A stretch of DNA of 64,000 bases from the NCBI GenBank assembly GCA_029834535.1, contig JAQMWT010000456.1, positions 124,001 to 188,000 on the forward strand. Reading direction: 5' to 3'. Below, piece after piece: positions 53,525 through 62,121 of this stretch. The stretch's first letter is position 1. Every line of letters begins with the position of its first letter. The notes beneath the pieces were generated by a model. That model did no database searches. It was given only the letters and a program-made list of their open reading frames with translations, and was not told the origin of the DNA. Made by a program: the position numbers and the translations under genes. The stretch comes from Chrysophaeum taylorii. Lineage: Eukaryota > Sar > Pelagophyceae > Pelagomonadales > Pelagomonadaceae.

Positions 53525-54274
53525 TTAATAATCTTCTTTGAGTTTTTTTAGGCGGAGGAGGTCCGCGACGGCGGATTTTACGCCAGGGTCTTGGTTCGCG
53601 AGGCCGTCTTCTTCTTTGAGACGCCGGACCAAAGCCGCTTGGTGCGCGATGGCCTCGTCGAGTTCCGCGATTGGCATCTTGCGGATACCGCCGGGCTCGC
53701 AGACCGTGCCATCTTCGAGCGTCCATCGCGGAAAAGCTATCGCGAGGCCGAGCATTTCCTCGGACAAAACGCCCTCCGCCATTCGCAGCCTCGCGACCGA
53801 CCAGCGCGTCGCGTCACGCAGGAATATGTCGCCGACTTTCTTCTGGTACGACGACTCGAAGGGCTTTGGCGCCGTCCCGGGCAGGGTTGTCGGTTGGCCG
53901 ACGATTTGTTTGTACGTGGAGTTGAGGGCCTCGCAGGCCGCGAGATTTGCGTACGCGAGGGTCGTGTCGTTGACGACGATAACTCCAACGGGGGCGGACC
54001 ACAGGGCCTTTGGGACATCGCTGCCCTCGACGAGGGGTTTGCCGGATCTGGCTTGGTATGTCGCGCAGGCGGCGCTCGCGAGGTCTCGCAAGGACGTCGA
54101 GTCGAAGGGCATGACCTCAAACTGTCTCGCCCACTCCATTCCCGACGTCTTGGGTTGCTTCTTCTTCTTCTTCTTTGCGTGCAGCAAGGTCTTTTTGGGG
54201 GCGGCCGTCCTGACCACGAAACTCGGCGTCGTCGAGCAGCACAAAAAGACGAGAAGAAGACACCTCAACATCAT
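53525..54274 (-). CDS. MEKHLA (PAS-like) domain protein with C-terminal WHEP-TRS-like domain, plastid-type presequence
   Basis: 249 residues. The N terminus is a signal peptide (MLRCLLLVFLCC), then STTPSF with Phe at the likely cleavage site and a basic stretch, the pattern of secondary-plastid presequences. Residues about 50-195 match the MEKHLA domain (APVGVIVVNDTTLAYANLAA, then IVGQPTTLPGTAPKP), known from plant HD-ZIP III proteins and from free-standing algal and bacterial versions. The last 45 residues (AIAHQAALVRRLKEEDG, then VKSAVADLLRLKKLKEDY) look like a WHEP-TRS helical hairpin, normally an RNA-binding or complex-assembly appendix of aminoacyl-tRNA synthetases. The gene starts 18 bp after the stop of the 2OG oxygenase gene on the same strand. 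Confidence 0.75.
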   Translation of the reverse strand: MMLRCLLLVFLCCSTTPSFVVRTAAPKKTLLHAKKKKKKQPKTSGMEWARQFEVMPFDSTSLRDLASAACATYQARSGKPLVEGSDVPKALWSAPVGVIVVNDTTLAYANLAACEALNSTYKQIVGQPTTLPGTAPKPFESSYQKKVGDIFLRDATRWSVARLRMAEGVLSEEMLGLAIAFPRWTLEDGTVCEPGGIRKMPIAELDEAIAHQAALVRRLKEEDGLANQDPGVKSAVADLLRLKKLKEDY

Positions 54275-54292
54275 CTCGCAAGGAAGGGTTAG

Positions 54293-54853
54293 TTAGCAGT
54301 AGCGATATCGAAAAGTGAGGACCGCGTTGGTCCGTTGGCCCCGAAGGAGACGCAGGGTCTCGTGGGGGAGGTCGCCCCGGTGCACCATCGCGAAGCCCGC
54401 GCGGGTCTCGACGCGAAAGTTGTTGTTGCCATCATCATAGAAGAGAATCTGGCTACCCTCGAGATCGTCCGACCGCGCGAGGCACACGTTGACGGTGACA
54501 TCGCTGGGATCAATGTGCTTCTTGACGGTGGTATCATGATGTGAGGTGTTGTAGTGAATGACGAAGGCGTCGTCGAGGACGAGGTCCTCACCGCCAAATG
54601 ACTTTTCCACGCATTTCGTAATATGATCTAACGGAAAGTTGTCGTCGAGGAGGACGTTCCGATACTGCGCGTACTCGCCATCTTCGAAGAAGACGCTCTG
54701 GGGGGACACCAAGGAATACTCGGAAGCGAGCGCAGCGAGGTCGAGGCCCTCGATTTTAACGAAAGCAACCCCCCGCGCCAACGCTTCCTCGGGACTCGCC
54801 AACACCGACAAAGAAGACGACGACGACGACGAGTCCTCGGTGGTGAAGAACAT
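54293..54853 (-). CDS. 2-oxoglutarate/Fe(II)-dependent dioxygenase-like protein
   Basis: 186 residues from the ATG at 54853, the first ATG in frame. The double-stranded beta-helix motifs are seen: HYNTSHHDTTVKKHIDPSDV carries the HxD iron pair (His-Ile-Asp at about residue 114), the middle strands are TVNVCLARSDDLEGSQILFY, and the distal His and Arg appear in VHRGDLPHETLRLLRG and TFRY. The family hydroxylates proteins or small molecules with 2OG, O2 and Fe(II). The closest general type is the prolyl-4-hydroxylase-like fold. No signal peptide; Ser-rich start. It lies 5 bp after the GlyRS stop and 18 bp before MEKHLA, all on one strand. Confidence 0.8.
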   Translation of the reverse strand: MFFTTEDSSSSSSSLSVLASPEEALARGVAFVKIEGLDLAALASEYSLVSPQSVFFEDGEYAQYRNVLLDDNFPLDHITKCVEKSFGGEDLVLDDAFVIHYNTSHHDTTVKKHIDPSDVTVNVCLARSDDLEGSQILFYDDGNNNFRVETRAGFAMVHRGDLPHETLRLLRGQRTNAVLTFRYRYC

Positions 54854-54858
54854 GCCAC

Positions 54859-56418
54859 TCACTTCCTTCCGTTGAGGAGGAGGAGGAGGAGGGGGAAAAG
54901 CGAAAAACGAAAAAAAAAAAAAAATCTAGGTGGTGGTGGTGGTGGTGGTAACTTTAGGGGGGGGGGGGGGAGGTCTTGGAAAAAATCCGGGGTTAAGGTG
55001 GTCGGTTGGACCGAGGCGCGGATATAGGACTTGACTTGGGTCAGGGGAACCCGCTGCTGGTCCATCGAATCGCGATCCCGGATCGTGACACACTTGTCAT
55101 CGAGGGTGTCGAAGTCGACCGTGACGCAAAAGGGCGTCCCGATCTCGTCTTGGCGGCGGTAGCGGCGGCCGATCGCCCCCGAGACGTCAAAGTCGCAGGC
55201 AAACTCTTCCCGCAAGTCCTCGTACAAGCGGCGCGCGAGGGTCAGGACGGGCTCTTTCTTGACGAGGGGGAAGACGGCGCACTTGACGGGGGCTACGAGG
55301 GGGGACAATTTCAAAACCACGCGGTCTCCGTCCTCCTCGTAGGCCGAACAAAGCAAGGCGAGGAAGAGCCTGTCGACGCCGATCGAGGGTTCGATGACGT
55401 GGGGAATCAGCTTCTCCTTGGCGACTTCGTCGTAAAATTCCAAACTTTTCCCCGAAGCCGACTGGTGCTGCGTCAGGTCGTAATTCCCCCGCGCCGCAAT
55501 CCCCTGCAGCTCCTGCTCACCAAAAGGAAACTTGAAGGTAATGTCGGTACAGGCGCGCGCGTAGTGCGCGAGGTTGTCCCGGTGCACGTCGTAGCCCAAC
55601 AACTCGTCCTTCAATCCAATCTTGAGGAGCCAGGTCTTGCATCGCGTGATCCACTCGGCGTGACGCGGCTCCCAATCGTCCTCCTTAATAAAGTACTCAA
55701 TCTCCATCTGCTCGAACTCCCGCGACCGGAATATAAAATTCCGCGGCGTGATCTCGTTCCGGAATGCCTTCCCGATCTGCGCGATGCCTCCGGGGAGTCG
55801 CAGCCTCGACGACGAGAGCACGTTTTTGTAATTCACAAAGATCCCTTGGGCTGTTTCGGGTCGAAGATAGGCGGTCGAGGCGTCGGTGGCGCCGACGTTC
55901 GTCTCGAACATCAAGTTAAAGTCGCGCGGCTCCGTCAAGTCGCCGGGCCTCCTCGGATCGTCGGGCGGCGGCAGCTGCGCGAACACGTCGGGTGGCGCAT
56001 CGACCAGACACGCGCACTCCTCCGTCTTCTCGGCTTCGTGGACGGTGACGTACGCGTCGCCGACCTTCTTGTAGAAAAGCTGATCGGCGCGGTATCTTCG
56101 TTTCGTTTTTTTGTCGTCGACCATCGGATCAGAAAACCCTCCGACGTGTCCCGAAGCCTTCCAGATCAGCGGCGACCCAATGATCGAGCTGTCGAGCCCA
56201 AACACGTCGTCGCTTCTCTGGACGAACTCGACCCACCACTCGTTCTTGATATTCTTCTTCAGCTCGGCGCCCAGCGGACCGTAGTCGTAGAATCCGTTGA
56301 ACCCGTTGTAGATCTCCGAGCTCCCGTAGATAAACCCCCGCTTCCGACACAGCGACACTATCGTTTCCATCGAGAGGCTCGAACAACACCGCACCACCAC
56401 CATGAACATCGTCAGCAT
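54859..56418 (-). CDS. GARS: Glycyl-tRNA synthetase (eukaryotic alpha2 type)
   Basis: 519 residues from the ATG at 56418. The frame stays open far upstream, but those residues are shadows of the Ycf49-like gene. The class II core is complete: YGSSEIYNGFNGFYDYGPLG, AYLRPETAQGIFVNYKN, motif 2 RNEITPRNFIFRSREFEQME, motif 3 EPSIGVDRLFLALL, then the anticodon-binding domain (APVKCAVFPLVKKEPVLTLA). It charges tRNA-Gly in the cytosol and possibly organelles; a short hydrophobic N terminus could be a weak presequence. The tail is odd: Pro and Phe runs created by poly-G and poly-A tracts (about 54958-54971 and 54911-54924), so the true stop may differ. There is no WHEP domain here, although one occurs in the neighbouring MEKHLA gene. 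Confidence 0.93.
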   Translation of the reverse strand: MLTMFMVVVRCCSSLSMETIVSLCRKRGFIYGSSEIYNGFNGFYDYGPLGAELKKNIKNEWWVEFVQRSDDVFGLDSSIIGSPLIWKASGHVGGFSDPMVDDKKTKRRYRADQLFYKKVGDAYVTVHEAEKTEECACLVDAPPDVFAQLPPPDDPRRPGDLTEPRDFNLMFETNVGATDASTAYLRPETAQGIFVNYKNVLSSSRLRLPGGIAQIGKAFRNEITPRNFIFRSREFEQMEIEYFIKEDDWEPRHAEWITRCKTWLLKIGLKDELLGYDVHRDNLAHYARACTDITFKFPFGEQELQGIAARGNYDLTQHQSASGKSLEFYDEVAKEKLIPHVIEPSIGVDRLFLALLCSAYEEDGDRVVLKLSPLVAPVKCAVFPLVKKEPVLTLARRLYEDLREEFACDFDVSGAIGRRYRRQDEIGTPFCVTVDFDTLDDKCVTIRDRDSMDQQRVPLTQVKSYIRASVQPTTLTPDFFQDLPPPPLKLPPPPPPPRFFFFFRFSLFPLLLLLLNGRK

Positions 56419-56462
56419 CTTCACACACTCTAGGGTGAGGGTTAATAAGAGGATTATTATTA

Positions 56463-57644
56463 TTAGTCCTCGGCCGACGACCGTTGGCGCCACTTGGCGA
56501 CGTTGAGGGCTGTCGGGCCGAGAATGAGGGCGGCCGTCGCGACGTCGAGAGCGACGGGGTCGGCGGCGATGAGGGTTTGGAAGGGCAGGAGAGCGGGGAG
56601 GGCCTTGACTAGAAGGGCCGAGCCCACGGAGAGACCCCCGAGCTTGACGAGGAAAGCGCGCGCCGTGTCCTCGCCCCAGGCGTCGCCGAGGTCCTCCCAG
56701 CCAACCAGGGCCGTTCCCGCGGAGGAGGGGCGTGCGGTTGGCGGCACGACGACGACGACGACGACAGGGGCTTCCTCTTGTCTGCTGCTGAAAAAAGGGC
56801 CATCCAAAGCGTCGTCGGGCGTCCAGCCCTGGGCAATCGCGAGACGGTAGGCCGCGTAGGCCATCGTCGTGTTGCCGATGCAGGTGAAGAGGGCCTGGAC
56901 GACCACGCACCAGGTGGCGGAGTTGAAGAAGAGGTGGTAGGTGCAGGCAACGATCCCCGAGGTGTGGAGGGGGAGCATGCCCCAAACGAGACCCTTGTAC
57001 TGGGGCACGTTCGTCGCTCGAGCGTACGTCCAGCAGAGGCCCATCGCGACGAGCCACTCGACAAGGGAGCTGGTGTGGATGACCCAGGTCGCGAGGGAGA
57101 GAGCGTTTGCGGGTTCGGAAGGATACCAGGAACCCCCGCCGATCCACGGGGCGTGTTGGGGGTCGGAATTTGCCGCGTGCCACAAGGCCGTCGCGAGAGC
57201 GAGGCCTACCGCCGGCCAAGCGATCGAAAAGTCGGAGCGGCGGCGTGCGAGGGCGTCGCGGAACCCGAAGACAACTACGCAATTGGTTATGGCGAGCACC
57301 GACTCGGCCGCGCCGTGCAGCCAGTCGACGTCGGCGAGCTGCGCGGAGAAGAGGCGATCGCTCGCGATGGCGGCGGGGATGGACCCGAAGACGAAAACGA
57401 GCAAAAACCAGAGCCCGAACACGACTCCCGATGGTGCCTTGGTCTTGGGGTGGCCGAGGAAGTACAACATACCGAGCCATGGGAAGAGCGACGCCCCGAA
57501 GAGCGCCCCGGACACCGAGTCGACCGACGACACCTCGCTCGCGATCGCGAGGGACGGCGCGACGACGGCGCGTCGGGGGGTCGTCACGCGGGACACCACC
57601 GGCGCGAAGGCAAAGGCGCCGCGACAGGGCAGAAAGAGCCACAT
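56463..57644 (-). CDS. Ycf49-like plastid membrane protein (DUF3593 + DUF2499)
   Basis: 393 residues starting MWLFLPCRGAFAFAP; FAFAP is a textbook ASAFAP-type cleavage motif of stramenopile, haptophyte and cryptophyte plastid presequences. Residues about 45-130 match DUF3593 (GASLFPWLGMLYFLGHP, then DVDWLHGAAESVLAITN). Residues about 185-270 match DUF2499/Ycf49 (TWVIHTSSLVEWLVAMGLCW, then GLVWGMLPLHTSGIVACTYH). Several transmembrane helices are evident. The C-terminal 100 residues, after a Val run (GTC microsatellite), are less conserved, with one more hydrophobic pair. The family is found in cyanobacteria and plastids; its biochemical role is not established. It is divergent from the SPATA17-like gene with 41 bp between start codons. 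Confidence 0.88.
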   Translation of the reverse strand: MWLFLPCRGAFAFAPVVSRVTTPRRAVVAPSLAIASEVSSVDSVSGALFGASLFPWLGMLYFLGHPKTKAPSGVVFGLWFLLVFVFGSIPAAIASDRLFSAQLADVDWLHGAAESVLAITNCVVVFGFRDALARRRSDFSIAWPAVGLALATALWHAANSDPQHAPWIGGGSWYPSEPANALSLATWVIHTSSLVEWLVAMGLCWTYARATNVPQYKGLVWGMLPLHTSGIVACTYHLFFNSATWCVVVQALFTCIGNTTMAYAAYRLAIAQGWTPDDALDGPFFSSRQEEAPVVVVVVVPPTARPSSAGTALVGWEDLGDAWGEDTARAFLVKLGGLSVGSALLVKALPALLPFQTLIAADPVALDVATAALILGPTALNVAKWRQRSSAED

Positions 57645-57685
57645 ACGTACCCTATAAGATACCGTATCTTTCTTAACGTCGTCGA

Positions 57686-58966
57686 ATGGGCGCCAAAGAG
57701 TTCACGGTGTTGTGGAAGAGTCGCGCGCGGACCCTCGCGGCCCTTGCCGAGCTCCAGAGGCAGGCAGACTTGTCGCGGGATGTGGAGGTGGCATCGTGCG
57801 TGCAGATCCAGCGCGTGTGGCGAGGGCAGCGCATCCGCGAGAAGATCGCGGTGATGCGAAGGGCTGCGATTGAAATCGAACGAGTGCACCGCGGCCGCGT
57901 GGGTCGGGCCAGAACTCGAGGGCTCGCCGATGCCCGAGCCGCCACGGAAGCCATGGCCATCGCTCATTTCCACGCCGCGGCATGCCAGCGCACGTTCAGA
58001 GGGTTCTACTCGAGAAAGTACGCGCACGACTTCGCCGCACGCAAGGCCTACATCCTGAGCGTCGTCGCCAAGGGCGAAGAGCTTCGGGCGAAATTGAAAA
58101 TCCAACACGACAAACAGGTCATCGCAGAGCGCGAGGCGGCGGAGACGCGACGGCGCGCCAAGTTCAAAAACCTCGCCCGCAACCTCCACCACCTCGTCAG
58201 CACCAAAGCAATACCGGGCATCTACAACACGGCCAAACCACCAACAGTCATGGGGGTCAAGGTCGAGACCCACCTCTCCGCAGGTGTGAAGGACCTAATT
58301 CGACTCAAGGGCATCAAACCCCCAAAACTGGCGAAAGACCTCAACGGGACTACGAAACTCGAACTCCCCTTGGACGCGGACACCCGGTCGCTCCAGGCCT
58401 CGAGTCCCTACGACCTCCCCCACAAGGCGGCCACGATGGCATCCAAGCTCAACAAGTTCGGCTTTATTGGCGCCGCCGACTTCCGCTGCGGCCAGAGGGT
58501 CCCGCTCCCGCCCTACCAGCGCGGCGTCAACGGCAAGTACTACGACCCCTGGCGCAACCCCTACCTCCGCCGGGGCATCCCGCGCACCAAAAACGACCTC
58601 GACCACCTCGACTCGACCCTTGGCGCAGCACCACCAATCCCCTACTACACCGCCGTCGGCGGCAACAAGTCCGTCGTCAAGCCCAACACCCTCTTCGACG
58701 TTATCCGACAGGCCGAGCACACGGGCGGCGTCACGAGGCGACACCTCGCAAAAAACGCACGCCGACTCGAGCAGCAGCAGCAGCAGCAGCAGCAGCCTCG
58801 AGAGGAGGAGGAGGAGGAGGAGGAGGAGGAGGAGGAGGAGGACCACGACAACCGACAACAACCTCCTGATGGTGCGCACCAAAACGACGACCGCGCCATT
58901 ACTATTGAGGGGAGGAGACAGCAGCCCGCCCCCCAAGCCACGGGAGGTACTGCGCCCGATTCGTGA
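57686..58966 (+). CDS. SPATA17: SPATA17-like IQ-motif flagellar protein
   Basis: 426 residues. Three IQ motifs lie in the first 115 residues (VQIQRVWRGQRIREK at about 40, IEIERVHRGRVGRAR at about 64, ACQRTFRGFYSRKYA at about 99). They are followed by a helix and the SPATA17-type block NLHHLVSTKAIPGIYN at about 175. The middle region has Tyr/Pro-rich turns (PPYQRGVNGKYYDPWRNPYL). The tail carries Gln and Glu runs from CAG and GAG microsatellites. SPATA17 relatives are calmodulin-binding proteins of cilia and flagella; a flagellated life stage is therefore implied (inference). Assignment to SPATA17 rests on the IQ spacing and the post-IQ block, not on an alignment. Confidence 0.75.
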   Translation: MGAKEFTVLWKSRARTLAALAELQRQADLSRDVEVASCVQIQRVWRGQRIREKIAVMRRAAIEIERVHRGRVGRARTRGLADARAATEAMAIAHFHAAACQRTFRGFYSRKYAHDFAARKAYILSVVAKGEELRAKLKIQHDKQVIAEREAAETRRRAKFKNLARNLHHLVSTKAIPGIYNTAKPPTVMGVKVETHLSAGVKDLIRLKGIKPPKLAKDLNGTTKLELPLDADTRSLQASSPYDLPHKAATMASKLNKFGFIGAADFRCGQRVPLPPYQRGVNGKYYDPWRNPYLRRGIPRTKNDLDHLDSTLGAAPPIPYYTAVGGNKSVVKPNTLFDVIRQAEHTGGVTRRHLAKNARRLEQQQQQQQQPREEEEEEEEEEEEEDHDNRQQPPDGAHQNDDRAITIEGRRQQPAPQATGGTAPDS

Positions 58967-59664
58967 TCAAACCAATTTCATCAGACGAAAGCACCCTACG
59001 TTTCGTCGGAGCTGGAGGAGGAGGATGCTGGGAATCGTCGCGTTTCCCGGGTGTGCGAAGGGCGTGCGACTTTCGCGCGGTGGTGGTGCTTGGAGGCACG
59101 CGCTTCGGTGACACCCGCCGAGGAAAGCAAGCGCAGGTAACCGAGGCTTGTCCTCCTCTGAAAGGAAACACACTGGTCAGTCTCTTCCAGAACTGTGCGA
59201 CGCGAGCTTCTTTTGCAATACTGCTTGCTCCGCCTCGAGTCGGCGCCGCGCTTTGGCACAGTCTCGCGGTGGCTTCGCGAGGGACTCGATCAAGGTCAAG
59301 CAGGGCGGTACCTAGTCCACGTCATCATCATCGTCATCATCATCATCATCGGCGGCCTCGCGCAAAAAGTCGCCGAGCTCGTTGAGGTGGTAGGTCGGAG
59401 TGGTCTCCACCCGCGGCGAACGTGGGCTTGTCAGCTCGAGAGTTTTTGCCAGCTCGAGAGTTCTGGGCCGGTCGATGTCCAATGGGACTCTGAAACCACA
59501 TGCATACTCGGTTGCTACTCAGCTCCCAGAACGCGATGGCCAGCACAGGCAATGCTTGAACTCGCAACACGACGCGCTGCTGTCCGTCGAGCGGCGATGC
59601 CGATGCATCATCGACGGCTTTAACGGAAGCATATCTTTGTAGCGCCAAATTATGGCGTAGTCCT
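58967..59664. other. Intergenic region with CAT microsatellite
   Basis: An ATC/TCA tract lies at about 59320-59351. Overlapping short frames on both strands show no family. No gene supported; the right end should hold the promoter of the SH3 gene. Confidence 0.4.
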
Positions 59665-60357
59665 ATGCCCGACTCAAAGATTCTGGCCGTCTGCGTCGCC
59701 CGATGTCGGTTCGAGGCACAGAGCGTGTCGGAGATGTCGATGGCCGAGGGCGAGAGGGTGCTGGTAGTGCGGTCGGAGCTGAGCGGTGGTTGGATCCTCG
59801 CGGATTCGATAGACACGGCGGGCCATCATGGATATGTTCCCGCAGCATTCCTCGCCGTCGCCGAGACCTTCGAGGAAAATTTGGACGGCTACGCACCCGC
59901 GTCCCCCCAGTCCCCGGCCAGCTGGGACCTCAGCACGGTGGAGGATGCGCAGGTTCCCGAGGGAACGCCCAACTTCCAGGCAGCGCTGGAGGACTTCGAA
60001 AAGCATCTTCGCGGCCCCACGCCCGCGCCCAGGCTCGAATTCCCGGGAATCGTGGACGGCCTCGTGTGCGCCCAGCGCGTCGTAAGAGAACGCCTACCGA
60101 TCTTTGTGCTCTTCGCCGACTCCCGCGGCGACCTCGTGCGCCTGTGCTTCCGGGCGCGCGGCGACCGTCTCAGACGAGGCTTGAGCACCAAGGCAAAAAA
60201 CCAGATCATAAAAAAATTCTTTCAAAAGAGGCCGGACCTCCTCGAAGCGGACATTCACCGCTACCGCGCCGACTTCGACACCCCCTCCTGCGCCACCGAG
60301 GCCAAACGTGACCACCGCGAGGGGACCGTGATCCTCGAAATCAGACTCGCAGACTGA
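59665..60357 (+). CDS. SH3-domain protein
   Basis: 230 residues. Residues about 5-65 fit an SH3 fold: KILAVCVARCRFEAQS, ELSGGWILADSID and GHHGYVPAAFLAV, with the ALYDY-like first strand diverged but the Trp and the Gly-x-Pro strand kept. A linker with SPQSPASWDLS follows. A second region (about 115-230) has alternating hydrophobic strands and a basic helix (STKAKNQIIKKFFQKRP) of a type I cannot assign; a PX-like lipid-binding fold was considered but not supported. Single exon, host-like codon use. The dispersed repeat begins about 15-25 bp after its stop. Confidence 0.65.
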   Translation: MPDSKILAVCVARCRFEAQSVSEMSMAEGERVLVVRSELSGGWILADSIDTAGHHGYVPAAFLAVAETFEENLDGYAPASPQSPASWDLSTVEDAQVPEGTPNFQAALEDFEKHLRGPTPAPRLEFPGIVDGLVCAQRVVRERLPIFVLFADSRGDLVRLCFRARGDRLRRGLSTKAKNQIIKKFFQKRPDLLEADIHRYRADFDTPSCATEAKRDHREGTVILEIRLAD

Positions 60358-60370
60358 CCGTCTCGAGGGT

Positions 60371-60590
60371 CTTTCTTTTATAGGTCGACTGCTAAGAGGG
60401 GTGGTGGGGTGCTTGAAGGTTTTTTGGTGCGTCGTGTGGGGGCATGAACGATGTGCCTGAAGGGCGTAGTAGATGGGTATGCGAGGAGGCCTAGTCGGCG
60501 TCATCGCCGAGCCGAGAGGGCGGGCCCCGCCCGTAGGTCGTACGCATGCTGCTGCCGGACGTAGTATGTACCACGAAGTCTGACGCCCAG
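60371..60590 (+). repeat. Dispersed repeat, second long copy
   Basis: Ordered match to 28625-28857: GTCGACTGCTAAGAGGGGTG, GTCGGCGTCATCGCCGAG, GGGCCCCGCCCGTAGGTCG, TACGCATGCTGCTGCCGGAC, GTAGTATGTACCACGAAG. No coding capacity. It lies between the SH3 gene and the LINE remnant, on whose 3' side it sits. Confidence 0.6.
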
Positions 60591-60689
60591 CTGGTGCAAC
60601 AACAGGGCGGCCTGGGTGGGGCTGCCGGAGGGCGGTGAGGGCACGGCGCGCCCTGCCCACTGCGTTTGCGACCCCCCACTCGCGGTAGG

Positions 60690-62070
60690 TAAATAAATGC
60701 GGCGAGTTTTTTGTTTTTTTTTTTTGGCCGCCTTGGCCTCTGTGAAGTTGGCACAGCCACTTTCCACCCAAAGGTTCGCGCAGCGATACGCTATGCGCAT
60801 GTTTTGGCGACAAGTGGCAAAGCCGCGCTGGCCTCACCGAGAAGGCACCAAAGACGAGGCCAGCGACAGTACCGTAGCTGCGTCTTAGTCGCTGCTCGAC
60901 AGGGCCCGAGAAGCCAGGCGGGGGCGCCGCGCCCGGTTGGGTGATGATGGCGTCGATGTCGCGGGCGTGAGCAAGGTACTCGGAGTGTACTTGCGCAGCG
61001 CGCCGATCGACAGGAGGGCGTGGGCGGTATAGAGCGAACCCCATTCGAGGGTTTTGAGGTCGTAGAGTCGCTCTGTATCGAGGATGGTGAGGATGTCCGG
61101 GACGACGTGGCGTTGGGCGAGATTGCCTTGATACTACCGGCCGTAGAGGCGCGCGCGAACGGCTGGGGTGAAGACGTCAGCAAAGATGCCGAAGACCTCG
61201 GACAGGGCGGGAATGCCGGCCTCTTTGACGATGGAGAGGACGCATTCGAGTAAGCCGTCGTGCCAGGTGGTCCGCGCTCCTCCGCGGCTGCGAAGGTTGA
61301 GGTGCGTGAGAAGCGCCTTGCCGTGGGCGGCGTCGAGAGCGACACGAGTGCCCAGAATGCGAGTGCCCACCACGAAGCCCGTACAAGCTAGCCAAAGTAC
61401 TGGGCACGCATCTTGGCCCAGCAGCGGTTGGGAATTTTGAGGGGAGGAGCTGGGCCACGAGCTGATGAACGTAGTCGAGAAGCGATCCCACAAGGTCGCC
61501 GCTACCCGAGGAGCATCGGTGCCATCTGGGGAAGGTGGCCGCAAGTCGCTGGAGTACAGTTGCCCGAGCTGCCGTCTCGCGCTGGGAGGTTAGAGCACTC
61601 TGGAGCTGGGGTATGAGCAAGGGTGTCGAGACGACGATGGGGTCAACGAGGACGCCCGTGGAGACGAACTCGCGGGCGAGAGTGGACCGTCGACGAGATG
61701 AACGTTGGCGGGGTCGAGGCATTGGCGGGGTAGCAGTGCTGCGCGAGGTAGGGGTGATGCAGTAGCGACCCAGGAGAGAGACGTTCTGGAGCTTGGTGCG
61801 AATGGTGGTCATGTAGCCAACCTGATCGTCAACCTCGCGTTGCAAGGTAGCGTAGGCATCTCCGGCGTGTCCGGGGGAGCCGATGGGCACACGGTGGATT
61901 AATTACGAGAGGCCGTCGGCGACAACAACGGGGATACCAGCAAGAGTGCGGGTGCCGTCCGGCGCAACTTGGACGTGGTGTTGGACATCGGGGTGATCAA
62001 GAAGGCCCGTGCTCAGTGCCGGACAGAACGCTACGCACTTGTCGAGGCGGAGGTCAAAACGGGCGATAGA
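60690..62070 (-). mobile_element. 5'-truncated LINE-type remnant: RT thumb plus restriction-like endonuclease
   Basis: Minus-strand order: a reverse-transcriptase C-terminal block at about 62065-61770 (DKCVAFCPALSTGL, PIGSPGHAGDAYATLQREVD, LLGRYCITP). Next comes ARTTWHDGLLECVLSIVKEA at about 61240. A PD-(D/E)xK-like signature (VPDILTILDTERLYDLKTLE, about 61110-61050) follows. The last block is AAQVHSEYLAHARDIDA, then GPVEQRLRRSYGTVAGLVFG, near 61010-60850. A restriction-like endonuclease downstream of RT is the layout of several early-branching non-LTR groups. The catalytic RT core is absent, at least two stop codons and some frame changes interrupt it, and it ends at the RBR gene's 5' flank. 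Confidence 0.6.
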
Positions 62071-62121
62071 TAATAAAGATCGCAAGAAAGAATTCGCAAG
62101 TCTTAATAGTAGATCTGAGAC

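Noticed and set aside
55006-56433. A 475-residue plus-strand frame
   Set aside because: Antisense shadow of glycyl-tRNA synthetase; Arg/Glu-rich composition typical of reverse reading of GC-rich genes.
56418-57642. N-terminal 400-residue extension of GlyRS in the same frame
   Set aside because: It overlaps the Ycf49-like gene in another frame; the extension has shadow composition and no family match.
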